Shown here: in pieces, positions 1-8,514 of the stretch
Position numbering within the stretch: the stretch's first letter is position 1
Layout of the letters: each line of letters opens with the position of its first letter
From: Rothia sp. SD9660Na
GTDB lineage: Bacteria > Actinomycetota > Actinomycetes > Actinomycetales > Micrococcaceae
Assembly (NCBI RefSeq): GCF_030064065.1
Contig: NZ_CP125946.1
Span: 1,550,001 to 1,614,000, forward strand
Direction: 5' to 3'
Length of the DNA stretch: 64,000 bases
The notes under the pieces: model-generated
What the model was told of the DNA's origin: nothing
Seen by the model: only the letters and a program-made list of their open reading frames with translations
Databases searched by the model: none
Translations under genes and position numbers: made by a program

Positions 1-2
1 AT

Positions 3-713
3 CTTCGGTCAGTGATCGACTCCCTCTGGATTTATGGGGACCCCTCGGTGCACAATCCGGTTGAGGCAGGAGAGATACCGGAAGAACTCGCAGATAAGGC
101 TAAATTCACCGGCTACCTGGCTCTTGGTAGGGGTGAGGCAGAGCCCACCCAGCCCCTTGAACATGCAAGGCCCTTTATCCTGACCACTGCCGGTGGAGGA
201 GAGGACGGCGCCACCCTGCTCGAGACTCTCGTGCGGGCAAGGGTTCCCGAAGGGTTCGAGCATCTGGTGGTAACCGGCCCTCAGCTAGCTGCCGAGACCT
301 TTAATCTTCTGGTGCAGTTAGCAGCTCCAGGCACCCGGGTTCTACATTCTCTGCCCGGGCTGAGCCACTATATCGAGCAGGCAGCTGCTGTGGTGTGCAT
401 GGGCGGGTATAACACCACCAATGAAGTGCTTGCTTCGAGCACCCCAGCACTGATCGTTCCTCGAGAAACCCCTCGCACTGAGCAGCTTATTAGGGCTCAG
501 GCTATGCACTCTCACGGCGTGGTTGATTACTGCCGCACTCAAGATTTAACCGTCGCTACCGCCGAAGATTGGTTGAATCAGGCGGTTCACCGACGGGTAG
601 ATCGTACCCATATTGAACGAGATGGCCTGTGGCGTACCGCCACCCTTGTTGCAGAAATTGTGGTCGGTAGCCACCGCCCCACCCCACCTCAGGAGGACTC
701 ATGCCCCGCATAG
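3..713 (+). CDS. Glycosyltransferase, C-terminal part (5' end outside window)
   Basis: The reading frame is open to the left edge (codons for L-R-S precede the first GTG at 12), so the gene starts upstream and only about its last 235 residues are here. The phrase 'WIYGDPSVHNP' and the later 'GGYNTTNEVLAS' segment resemble the predicted glycosyltransferases of COG4671, which share the MurG-like GT-B fold; the glycine-rich segment would sit in the nucleotide-sugar half. Its 3' end overlaps the next glycosyltransferase by 13 bp, so the two are translationally coupled. Donor and acceptor cannot be read from sequence. The internal GTG at 12 is not a convincing start because the conserved block spans it. 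Confidence 0.75.
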   Translation, partial: LRSVIDSLWIYGDPSVHNPVEAGEIPEELADKAKFTGYLALGRGEAEPTQPLEHARPFILTTAGGGEDGATLLETLVRARVPEGFEHLVVTGPQLAAETFNLLVQLAAPGTRVLHSLPGLSHYIEQAAAVVCMGGYNTTNEVLASSTPALIVPRETPRTEQLIRAQAMHSHGVVDYCRTQDLTVATAEDWLNQAVHRRVDRTHIERDGLWRTATLVAEIVVGSHRPTPPQEDSCPA

Positions 714-1924
714 GTTACGTACTCAAGGTCTACCCCAGGTTTTCTGAAACCTTCGTGGTCACCGAGATTTTGGCGCGTGAAGCTGCCGGTGAAGACCTCA
801 GTATTTACGCCCTTCGCCCCACGACCGATACCCGTTTTCACCCCGAACTGGCCCGCGTCCAGGCACCTGTTACCTGGATTCCACGTGCTAGCCAGTCAGC
901 TAGGTTCTGGGAGCAAATCGCCCATTCCCTTCCCACCGCAGCAATGCGCGAGCGCTTTGGCCGTATTCTCCCCCAGCTGCTAGAACTTTCTGCCTCAGAT
1001 GTGCTACAGGGCGTGACACTGGCTCAGCGCATCCAGCAGGACGGCATTACCCACCTTCATGCCCATTTTGCGTCTTTAGCTGGGCGTATGGCCTGGGTTG
1101 CCCACCAGCTCACAGGTATTCCCTACACGGTCACCACCCACGCTAAAGATATTTTCCATGAGTCGGTTGATATGACCTGGCTTCGCCGGATCTGCGGCGA
1201 TGCCCAACACACGATCGCCATTTCCCGCTACAACCAGCAGTACCTCAACCGGGTGCTTGAGGGTACCGGCGCTAACGTCGTGCTGCAGTACAACGCTCTG
1301 GAGCTCGACCGCTTCCCCTATGCTGCTCCCCCTCGCCCCCAGCCCGATCAGCCCCTGCAGGTGGTTGCAGTCGGCAGGCACGTTACAAAAAAGGGCTTTG
1401 CCGAGCTGCTGGATGCTCTCAAGCTCACCGTAGAGCGGGGGCTGGACGTCCGCCTCACCCTCGGTGGGTCAGGCGAGCTGACCCCGGCTCTCAAGCAGCA
1501 GGTAGCTGAGCTTGACCTGGGCGACAGGGTTACCTTCCCCGGGCCCCTGACCCAGCAGGAGGTACGCGAGCTTCTTGCCGATGCCCACGTCTTCGCTGCC
1601 CCCTGCATCCCGGCAGCCGACGGCAACATGGACGGCCTACCCACCGTCGTCCTTGAAGCCATGGCAAGCGGTGCCCCGGTGATTGCCACCAGCGTGACCG
1701 GTCTGCCCGAGGTCGTACACGACCGAGAAACCGGTCTGCTACTGGAACCCAAAGATATTACCGGCCTGGCTGATGCTCTTGAGGCGGTAGCAACCGGCCA
1801 GGTCGATACCCTGGCGCTGTCCCGTGCCGCCCGCGCACTCATCGAGCAGTCTTTCGATAGCCGCGCCCAGGCCCGGGCCCTGGCCGCTTTGAACCAGCCC
1901 TCTAATCACGAAGGAAAGAAATAA
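701..1924 (+). CDS. GT4-family glycosyltransferase (WcaL-like)
   Basis: A 407-residue retaining GT-B enzyme. The N-terminal domain begins 'MPRIGYVLKVYPRFSETF', typical of exopolysaccharide/colanic-acid-type GT4 enzymes. The C-terminal donor domain carries 'VAVGRHVTKKG' and the E-x7-E region 'DGLPTVVLEAMASG' near residue 310-325, where nucleotide sugar binds. ATG 701 has a good ribosome binding site (AGGAGG about 6 nt upstream) inside the end of the previous gene. The next glycosyltransferase starts 2 bp after the stop. It should act at the cytoplasmic face of the membrane on a growing glycan; the sugar transferred is unknown. Confidence 0.88.
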   Translation: MPRIGYVLKVYPRFSETFVVTEILAREAAGEDLSIYALRPTTDTRFHPELARVQAPVTWIPRASQSARFWEQIAHSLPTAAMRERFGRILPQLLELSASDVLQGVTLAQRIQQDGITHLHAHFASLAGRMAWVAHQLTGIPYTVTTHAKDIFHESVDMTWLRRICGDAQHTIAISRYNQQYLNRVLEGTGANVVLQYNALELDRFPYAAPPRPQPDQPLQVVAVGRHVTKKGFAELLDALKLTVERGLDVRLTLGGSGELTPALKQQVAELDLGDRVTFPGPLTQQEVRELLADAHVFAAPCIPAADGNMDGLPTVVLEAMASGAPVIATSVTGLPEVVHDRETGLLLEPKDITGLADALEAVATGQVDTLALSRAARALIEQSFDSRAQARALAALNQPSNHEGKK

Positions 1925-1926
1925 TC

Positions 1927-3030
1927 ATGCGTATTGCCTATGTTTGTGTAGACCCGGGCATTCCCGTTTTTGGTAGCAAGGGGGCTTCAGTCCATATTCA
2001 GGAAGTAGTGCGCGAGCTACTGAGCCGTGGCCACGAGGTCAAAATTTTTGCTACCCGCAGCGGCAAGCAGATTCCCGCGGATTTGGCTGGCGTGCCCCTT
2101 GAGCTCTACCGCATTGAGACTAAGGACGCCGGTGAGCGCGAAATTGCCCAGCAGCAGGTAGCAGCGCAAATGGTGGCAGACCTGCAGGAGTGGGGTGCCA
2201 ACTTTGTCTACGAGCGCTATTCCCTCTTCTCCACGGTCCTAGCTGATAGCGGCCTGCCCGGTGTACTGGAGGTCAATGCTCCCCTGATCGAGGAGCAAAA
2301 GACCCACCGCGTGCTCGTCCATGAAGACCAGGCCCACGCTGCGCTAGCGAATCAGGTAAAAGCAGCCTCAGCTGTGATCGCCGTCTCGGATCAGGTGTGC
2401 TCCTGGGCAGAGCAGAAGGTGCCCGGAGCACAGGTAACTACTGTGCCCAACGGCGTAAGCATCAGCCGTATTACCCCTGCCCCCGAAAGCGACCGGGGCG
2501 TGATTGTCACCTTCGTGGGCACTCTCAAGCCCTGGCACGGCGTCTCAGACCTGATTGCGGCTGCTGCCCTGGCCAAGGAACCCTGGAGACTGCGCATCCT
2601 CGGTGACGGGCCCGAGCGTGAAGCTCTTGAAGCCCAGGCAGCCCAGCTTGGCTTAGAGGTAGATTTCGCCGGTGCCATTGCACCCGAAGAGATGCCCGCA
2701 GCCATTGCAGGCTCAGCGATCGGCGTTGCCCCCTACCCTGCCCCCTCAGACAATAGCGAGCACTATTTTTCACCGCTGAAAGTCTACGAGTATCTGGCTG
2801 CCGGTCTGCCCGTGGTTGCAACGGGCATCGGCCAAATCCCTGAAACCATTGAGGGGGCAGGCACTCTGGTTCCCGGCTCAGACCCGCAAGCTCTGGCCCG
2901 CGCTATCGATGAGCTGGCAGCCGATCATCAGCTCCGAACCAGCTACGGCAAACGGGCCCGCGAACTGGCTGTTCAGAAGCATTCCTGGGAGCAGGCCGTA
3001 ACCCACATCATGGGCCTGGCGGGGTACTAG
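1927..3030 (+). CDS. GT4-family glycosyltransferase
   Basis: A 367-residue GT-B glycosyltransferase. The N-terminal domain opens 'MRIAYVCVDPGIPVFGSKG', and the acceptor-side loop 'GASVHIQEVVRELLSRGHEV' follows. The donor-domain signature 'SPLKVYEYLAAGLPVVAT' lies around residues 280-297. The start is supported by AAGGAAAG 8 nt upstream. It sits between another GT4 enzyme and the ABC exporter with gaps of 1-2 bp, so it is part of one transcriptional unit. It probably adds a second sugar to the same product as its neighbours; no specific substrate can be assigned. Confidence 0.88.
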   Translation: MRIAYVCVDPGIPVFGSKGASVHIQEVVRELLSRGHEVKIFATRSGKQIPADLAGVPLELYRIETKDAGEREIAQQQVAAQMVADLQEWGANFVYERYSLFSTVLADSGLPGVLEVNAPLIEEQKTHRVLVHEDQAHAALANQVKAASAVIAVSDQVCSWAEQKVPGAQVTTVPNGVSISRITPAPESDRGVIVTFVGTLKPWHGVSDLIAAAALAKEPWRLRILGDGPEREALEAQAAQLGLEVDFAGAIAPEEMPAAIAGSAIGVAPYPAPSDNSEHYFSPLKVYEYLAAGLPVVATGIGQIPETIEGAGTLVPGSDPQALARAIDELAADHQLRTSYGKRARELAVQKHSWEQAVTHIMGLAGY

Positions 3031-3031
3031 G

Positions 3032-4834
3032 ATGGCTAAACGCATACAGAAAAAGGCCCTGCGCCGCACCCTTGAACTGGTCGGCACCGATATAAAGCCG
3101 CAGAAAACCCTGGCAGCAGGTGGCACTTTAGCCCTGCTCCTTGAGGTTGCCTTTCGTGTGCTTGAACCCTGGCCGCTCAAGTTCGTGGTGGACGCCCTAT
3201 CGGTCAGCCTCGGTGCTCAGCAGAGCGGCCCCGCCGCGTCCTGGTCCCTTATTATCTGGTGCGGTCTGGCCCTGATTCTCATTGTGGCTCTGCGTGCCTT
3301 TACCAACTACCTTGCCACGGTAGCCTTCACCCTGGTCGGTTCCCGTGCCTCGACCCTGTTGCGTGCCCGGGTTTTCAACCACGTACAAGACCTGCACCAG
3401 GGCTTCCACACCCGCAACCGCTCGGCAGATACCGTCCAGCGCATCGTGGGTGACGTAGCCAAGCTGCAAGAAGTAGCGGTCACCGCAGGTCTGCCTCTGA
3501 TGGCTAACATGCTCACCCTGGTCGTCATGCTTATCGTCATGATGGTCATTGACCCGGTGCTGTCCCTGGTGGTCGTGGTAGCTCTCGTCATCTTCCCGCT
3601 GCTCTCTCGCGGCACCGCCCGCAAGATCACTCAAGCCTCCCGCCGCACCCGCAAGGCAGAAGGCCAGCTGGCAAATACCGCGCAGGAGTCCCTCTCCTCC
3701 ATCAAGGTGGTCCAGGCCTACAGTCTGCAGGAGCACATCGGCCAGCGCTTCGTGGTGGCCAACAAGAAATCTTTGAAGGACGGAGTCCGCTCCCGCCGCC
3801 TGGCTGCGCGGCTGGAGCGCGGAACCGATGTAATCGTGGGGATTGCGACCGCCGCCGTGATGGTGGGCGGCGCCTGGCGCGTCATGGAAAACCACATGAC
3901 CATTGGGGATCTGGTGCTCTTTACCACCTACCTCAAAACCACCATGAAGCCCCTGCGCGATATGGCAAAATACACCGGCCGAATCGCCCGCGCTACGGCA
4001 AGCGGCGAGCGCGTCGCTGACCTTATGGACGTGGAAAATGACCTCGCCCAGCTTGAGACACCTGAGCCTCTGGGCGAGGTAACTGGTCGCCTGGTCTTCG
4101 ATGATGTGTATACCGAGTACGAGGGCAACCCCGTGCTGCGCGGTCTGAATCTGACGGTGGAGCCGGGGGAATTTGTGGCTGTGATTGGCCCTTCGGGTGC
4201 CGGCAAGTCCACCCTGGTGTCCCTGCTGGGCCGCTCCCAGGACCCGGTCTGGGGTACCGTCAGCATCGACCAGACGACCGTTGCCACCACCGATATTGAG
4301 GAGCTTCGCGCCAACATTTCCCTGCTCCATCAGGAGGCTGTGCTCTTTACCGCCAGTATCCGTGACAACATCCGCTACGGCCGGTTCGATGCCACCGACG
4401 AGGAAATTGAGGCAGCTGCCCGCGCTGCCCACGCCGCTCCCTTTATCGAGAAGCTACCTGAGGGTTACAACACCATGGTTGGTGAGCGCGGCGGCACCCT
4501 GTCGGGCGGTCAGCGGCAGCGTATCGCCATTGCGCGGGCTCTGCTGCGCGATACACCGATTGTGGTGCTCGATGAGGCGACCACCGGTCTTGACCCCGAG
4601 TCTGCTGGTCTGGTGATGGACGCTATTGAGCAGCTCGTGGACGGCAAGACCACCCTGGCGGTCACCCACGATACCGAGGTCGCCCTGCGTGCTGACCGCG
4701 TGGTCTGGCTTGAGAACGGTAAGGTGCAGCTCGATGGCTCACCGGCTGAGCTGCTTAAGACCAGCAAGGTCTTCCGCACCTGGGTCTCGGCAGGAGAAAA
4801 GGACCACAACGAGATTCGGCTGGGAGGTTCATAA
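3032..4834 (+). CDS. ABC exporter, fused permease and ATPase (MsbA-like)
   Basis: A 600-residue half-transporter. Hydrophobic segments lie at roughly residues 28-50, 70-92, 160-195 and 265-287, followed by a nucleotide-binding domain with Walker A 'GPSGAGKST' (about 386-394), signature 'LSGGQRQRIAIARAL' (from about 490), Walker B 'IVVLDEAT' (about 510) and an H-loop 'VTHD'. Type IV ABC exporters like this work as dimers to flip lipids or export hydrophobic or glycosylated compounds. Its place between glycosyltransferases and kinases points to export or flipping of a glycolipid or oligosaccharide (inference). The stop codon overlaps the next ATG (TAATG), so the downstream kinase is translationally coupled. 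Confidence 0.92.
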   Translation: MAKRIQKKALRRTLELVGTDIKPQKTLAAGGTLALLLEVAFRVLEPWPLKFVVDALSVSLGAQQSGPAASWSLIIWCGLALILIVALRAFTNYLATVAFTLVGSRASTLLRARVFNHVQDLHQGFHTRNRSADTVQRIVGDVAKLQEVAVTAGLPLMANMLTLVVMLIVMMVIDPVLSLVVVVALVIFPLLSRGTARKITQASRRTRKAEGQLANTAQESLSSIKVVQAYSLQEHIGQRFVVANKKSLKDGVRSRRLAARLERGTDVIVGIATAAVMVGGAWRVMENHMTIGDLVLFTTYLKTTMKPLRDMAKYTGRIARATASGERVADLMDVENDLAQLETPEPLGEVTGRLVFDDVYTEYEGNPVLRGLNLTVEPGEFVAVIGPSGAGKSTLVSLLGRSQDPVWGTVSIDQTTVATTDIEELRANISLLHQEAVLFTASIRDNIRYGRFDATDEEIEAAARAAHAAPFIEKLPEGYNTMVGERGGTLSGGQRQRIAIARALLRDTPIVVLDEATTGLDPESAGLVMDAIEQLVDGKTTLAVTHDTEVALRADRVVWLENGKVQLDGSPAELLKTSKVFRTWVSAGEKDHNEIRLGGS

Positions 4835-6054
4835 TGGTTGTTTCAACCACGTCTGCTGCTCTTAATGCAGTCCTTGAGCCCGGCTGGCTCAGTGACCGGG
4901 TGGGCCGACCGGTTGAGGCCAAGTCTGTGCGTATTAAGCCGGGTACCTCCCTGTTGGTAGGCTTTCAGGGCACTGGCACTAACGGTGAGGACGCCCCAGG
5001 CTGGTTACGGGTGATGTGGCCAGCAGGTGCCAAGAAGGCTGCCCGCCATGAGCTCAAGGCTCAGGCGCTGGGGCTTGACGCGCCGGTGAGCCCGGCCCTG
5101 CCGCAACTGGCTCCGGGGTTTTACCCGGTATCAGCTCACGAAGCAGGTACAGCCCAGGCCCGTGGCTTTGAGGCCGGTTCGGTAGTGCAGTTCGGTTCGG
5201 TTCTTTCTGACCCCAAGCTCATGGATGTTCTACAGTCGACCGGTGCCCTCAAGCCTCTTGCCGGTGCACATCAGCCGAGCCCGAGCGTCCTGCGGTATAA
5301 CCCTGCCCGCCGTCTGGTTGTGCTGCGCGGACGCCGGGTGGAGCGGGTGCTCGCCGGTGGTGGGGCACCCGATACCGCGATTCACCGGTTTGTGGGCGAC
5401 TACCTGCCGGTGCCTCCCCTATTAGAACCGGCTACCGATACTGGCCTACCTGCCCTTGGGTTTGTGGGTACTCGTGACCTCTCAGAGGCACAGACTGAGC
5501 AGCAGGCGGCGGCTGCCGGGGAACTCTTTGCCCGGTTACATGCCTGCGTCCTCACCCTGCCCGTTGCCCTCATGCGAGCGCTGGAAAGGAAGGCTCCTTC
5601 CTCTGAGGCAGGCAGCAGCGGGTCTCGGCAGCTTTCGGTCCATGCCTCAGTTTTAGAGTCTCTCGATGCGGAGCTAGCTGACAGGTGCCGGAACCTGGCT
5701 CGGGCCCTGCCACCAGTTGCCGGTGCCCTGGTATTGCTGCACGGTGATGCGTCACCCGACCAGGTCATAACTGATGACGGGGACCAGCTGTGGCTGACCG
5801 ATTTTGCCCGGGCTCAGCTGGGGCCAGTGGCTCTCGACCTGGGCTCCTATAGTTGCACCAGCTCGCCGCAGGCTGCCGCCGCCTTTTTAGAGGGCTACCG
5901 GGCCGCCGGCGGGGCGAGGATCTCACCCGAAGACCTACTTCTAGGCAGCGCCCATGCACTCGCCCTGCGGGCAGTTGAACCGCTGCGGCAGGCCCGCCCC
6001 ACCTGGCGTGAAGATATAGCCCGTAACCTGGCACGAATCGAGAACCTGCTATGA
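4834..6054 (+). CDS. APH-fold phosphotransferase (kinase-like), copy 1
   Basis: A 406-residue protein with the aminoglycoside-phosphotransferase/choline-kinase fold. The catalytic loop 'LLHGDASPDQ' lies near residue 300 and the metal-binding segment 'LTDFARA' near 322, followed by 'GPVALDLGSYS'. The family's usual pattern is HxDxxxxN; here the last position is Gln. The N-lobe is poorly conserved. The gene overlaps the exporter upstream (TAATG) and the second kinase downstream (ATGA, 4 bp). Such enzymes phosphorylate small molecules or sugars; context suggests a glycan precursor, not antibiotic resistance. Substrate unknown. Confidence 0.75.
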   Translation: MVVSTTSAALNAVLEPGWLSDRVGRPVEAKSVRIKPGTSLLVGFQGTGTNGEDAPGWLRVMWPAGAKKAARHELKAQALGLDAPVSPALPQLAPGFYPVSAHEAGTAQARGFEAGSVVQFGSVLSDPKLMDVLQSTGALKPLAGAHQPSPSVLRYNPARRLVVLRGRRVERVLAGGGAPDTAIHRFVGDYLPVPPLLEPATDTGLPALGFVGTRDLSEAQTEQQAAAAGELFARLHACVLTLPVALMRALERKAPSSEAGSSGSRQLSVHASVLESLDAELADRCRNLARALPPVAGALVLLHGDASPDQVITDDGDQLWLTDFARAQLGPVALDLGSYSCTSSPQAAAAFLEGYRAAGGARISPEDLLLGSAHALALRAVEPLRQARPTWREDIARNLARIENLL

Positions 6055-7145
6055 AACACTCCCCGGCATTTTCACTAATGCTCACTGCCGTAGGGGGCGA
6101 TCTGTTGCCACCGGAGCAGACCATCAGACGGGCCTGGCCGGGTAAGGCGGGCAGTTTAACACTTGAAATCACCGATACCCGTACCGGTGAGCTCAGAGCC
6201 GGAACAATCGACGCTAGCGGTGAGCTCACTCTGCTCTCCCCTGCCGGCACCGACCCCAAGCTGCCAGAACTTGCCGCAGATAGCTCGGCTGCTGACGCCC
6301 AGCTACTGGTGCACAGGGCAGGTAAACGGGCAGTGGTGCGGCACCCGCAGAAAGTTACCAAACATCTCAAGCCCTCAAAGGTTTCCCAGGTGGCTACAGC
6401 TTCTGAAGCAGTCGGTAGGTTGGCAGCTGCCAGCGGTTTTTCTGTGGCTAGGGTAGCTGCTACCAGCACCGGTCGCCTAGATTTTTCCCTCCTGCCGGGC
6501 AAGTCTCTATTTGACTGGGCTGATCAGGGTCAGGACGCCTGGATCAGATTTACCGAGATCTGGCCAGAATTCTTGGCGTTGGGGGCGCAGGCTTATCGGA
6601 GTGGCCAGGAGCTCCCGGCTAGCTCTGACGGCTTCAGCCCAGCCGTGCATGGCAGTGAGCGAGAAGCGCAGGTGCTGGCCCAGTGGAAGGAGCAGGTAGA
6701 TAGCTTTGGGGCTTTTGTTTCCCTCGCCTCGGGGCAGCTCCTGCTCGAATACATCGACCGTCTCATCGCAGACCTAGCCTCGGGAACTGAGGACGACTAC
6801 GTTCTGCTACACCGCGACCTTCACGATAAGCAGCTGCTCTGGGATGGTACCTTACTGGCACTGATTGATCTCGATACGGCTGCCTACGGTGAAGCAGCCC
6901 TCGACCTTGGCAACCTGCTGGCTCATCTGGAGCTGCGGGCAGTTCAGGGTATCTACTCTCAGGGCTTCTCCCAGACCATCGGTCAGCGCCTCGAATCCCT
7001 GGCCTCCGATAGCGGGATCAGCCCCCAACGGCTCGCTCTCTACAGGCAGGCTGCCCGAGCCCGCATTGCCTGTGTCTACAGCTTCAGGCCAAGCGCCCAC
7101 CGCTGGCTAGGCACCTGGATTGACCACACACTCAACCACCTCTAA
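6051..7145 (+). CDS. APH-fold phosphotransferase (kinase-like), copy 2
   Basis: A 364-residue second member of the same fold, directly after copy 1 with a 4-bp ATGA overlap. The catalytic loop is 'LLHRDLHDKQ' near residue 254 and the metal site 'LIDLDTAAYGEAALDLGN' near 271. As in copy 1, the Asn of HxDxxxxN is replaced by Gln. Outside the C-lobe the two copies show little obvious identity, so they look like old paralogues with separate substrates or a heteromer. UDP-glucose dehydrogenase follows after 20 bp. Substrate unknown. Confidence 0.75.
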   Translation: MKHSPAFSLMLTAVGGDLLPPEQTIRRAWPGKAGSLTLEITDTRTGELRAGTIDASGELTLLSPAGTDPKLPELAADSSAADAQLLVHRAGKRAVVRHPQKVTKHLKPSKVSQVATASEAVGRLAAASGFSVARVAATSTGRLDFSLLPGKSLFDWADQGQDAWIRFTEIWPEFLALGAQAYRSGQELPASSDGFSPAVHGSEREAQVLAQWKEQVDSFGAFVSLASGQLLLEYIDRLIADLASGTEDDYVLLHRDLHDKQLLWDGTLLALIDLDTAAYGEAALDLGNLLAHLELRAVQGIYSQGFSQTIGQRLESLASDSGISPQRLALYRQAARARIACVYSFRPSAHRWLGTWIDHTLNHL

Positions 7146-7165
7146 AGACTCAAAGGAAACACACC

Positions 7166-8512
7166 ATGAAAATCTCTGTCATCGGCTGCGGCTACCTCGG
7201 CGCCGTACACGCAGCAGCAATGGCCCACCTGGGTCACCAGACCATCGGCATCGATGTTGACCCCCACAAAATCGACACCCTCTCAGCGGGTAAGGCTCCC
7301 TTCTTCGAACCGGGCTTCCCCCAGCTACTGCGTTCCTCCCTCGACGCAGGTAAACTCAGCTTCCAGCTAGCGCCAGCCAGTGATACCCTCGCCGATGTTG
7401 ATGTTCACTTTATCGCTGTGGGCACTCCCCAGTCCGAGTCAGGCAAGGCAGCTAACCTTACCTACGTTGAATCAGCCCTCGACATGGTCCTGGAGGCAAT
7501 CCCAGCCGAGAAAAAAGCAGCGGCTACGCCCGAGCGTCCTGCCACCATCATTGTCGGCAAATCCACCGTGCCGGTAGGCACCGCCAGCCGCCTAGCTGAG
7601 CGCGCCGAGCAGGCAGGAGCCGTACTGCTCTGGAACCCCGAATTTTTGCGCGAGGGCTTTGCTGTTCAAGATACCCTGCACCCCGACCGCCTAGTCTACG
7701 GTCTGCCCGCAGAACCCCGGGTAGCCCAGGCCGGGGCAAAGGCGCTCGATGCTGTCTACGCACCGCTGCTGGCCGAGGGAATCCCCCAGATTAAAACCAA
7801 CTACCCCACCGCTGAACTGGTCAAGGTAGCAGCTAACTCCTTCCTTGCCACCAAGATTTCCTTCATCAACGCCATGGCCGAGCTCTGCGAAGCCACTGGT
7901 GGCGATGTGACCGAGCTAGCCCATGCCATTGGCTACGACGAGCGTATTGGCAACAAGTTCCTGCGCGCGGGTGTGGGCTTTGGCGGCGGCTGCCTGCCCA
8001 AGGATATCCGGGCTTTCATGGCGCGGGCCGAAGAGCTGGGAGTTGAAGATGCGGTGAGCTTCCTCAGGGATATCGACGCCATCAACCAGCGCCGCCGCGA
8101 CAGGGTCGTCACCGAATCAATTAAGGCCTTCGGTGGAGAGATTGAGGGAGCCCGCATCACCGTACTGGGGGCTGCTTTCAAGCCCAACAGCGACGATATC
8201 CGCGACTCCCCTGCCCTGGAGGTCGCTCTACGCCTGGCAGATGCCGGTGCTACTGTAACCATCAGCGACCCCGAGGCCCTACCCGGTGTTGCCGCCCGCT
8301 ACCCCCAGCTCACCTGTGTGCAGGATCCAGAACAGGCTCTAGTAGGCGCCCAGCTGGTACTGCTTCTGACCGAATGGCAAACCTTTGTAGAGCTCGACCC
8401 TGCCCGCGTAGCGTCGCTGGTTGAGCGCCCCCGCATTATCGACGGCCGCAACGCCCTGGATAAGGACGCCTGGCAGTCAGCTGGCTGGGACTACGCAGGC
8501 CTGGGCCGGTAG
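7166..8512 (+). CDS. ugd: UDP-glucose 6-dehydrogenase
   Basis: A 448-residue enzyme that oxidises UDP-glucose to UDP-glucuronate with two NAD+. The Rossmann motif 'GCGYLGAVHAAAMA' is at residues 8-21, 'WNPEFLREGFA' supplies active-site residues, and the catalytic cysteine is in 'GFGGGCLPKDIRAF' (about 275). The C-terminal UDP-binding domain starts around 'VLGAAFKPNSDDIRDSP'. ATG 7166 has AAAGGAA about 9 nt upstream. It closes the glycan cassette and would supply glucuronic acid to the neighbouring glycosyltransferases. Micrococcaceae are known for teichuronic-acid-like polymers, so an acidic surface glycan is plausible. The stop lies 2 bp from the convergent glgX stop. Confidence 0.92.
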   Translation: MKISVIGCGYLGAVHAAAMAHLGHQTIGIDVDPHKIDTLSAGKAPFFEPGFPQLLRSSLDAGKLSFQLAPASDTLADVDVHFIAVGTPQSESGKAANLTYVESALDMVLEAIPAEKKAAATPERPATIIVGKSTVPVGTASRLAERAEQAGAVLLWNPEFLREGFAVQDTLHPDRLVYGLPAEPRVAQAGAKALDAVYAPLLAEGIPQIKTNYPTAELVKVAANSFLATKISFINAMAELCEATGGDVTELAHAIGYDERIGNKFLRAGVGFGGGCLPKDIRAFMARAEELGVEDAVSFLRDIDAINQRRRDRVVTESIKAFGGEIEGARITVLGAAFKPNSDDIRDSPALEVALRLADAGATVTISDPEALPGVAARYPQLTCVQDPEQALVGAQLVLLLTEWQTFVELDPARVASLVERPRIIDGRNALDKDAWQSAGWDYAGLGR

Positions 8513-8514
8513 TG

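Noticed and set aside
3197..4432. 411-codon minus-strand open frame inside the ABC exporter
   Set aside because: Antisense shadow of a gene with clear Walker and signature motifs; His/Gly-rich translation with no family resemblance.
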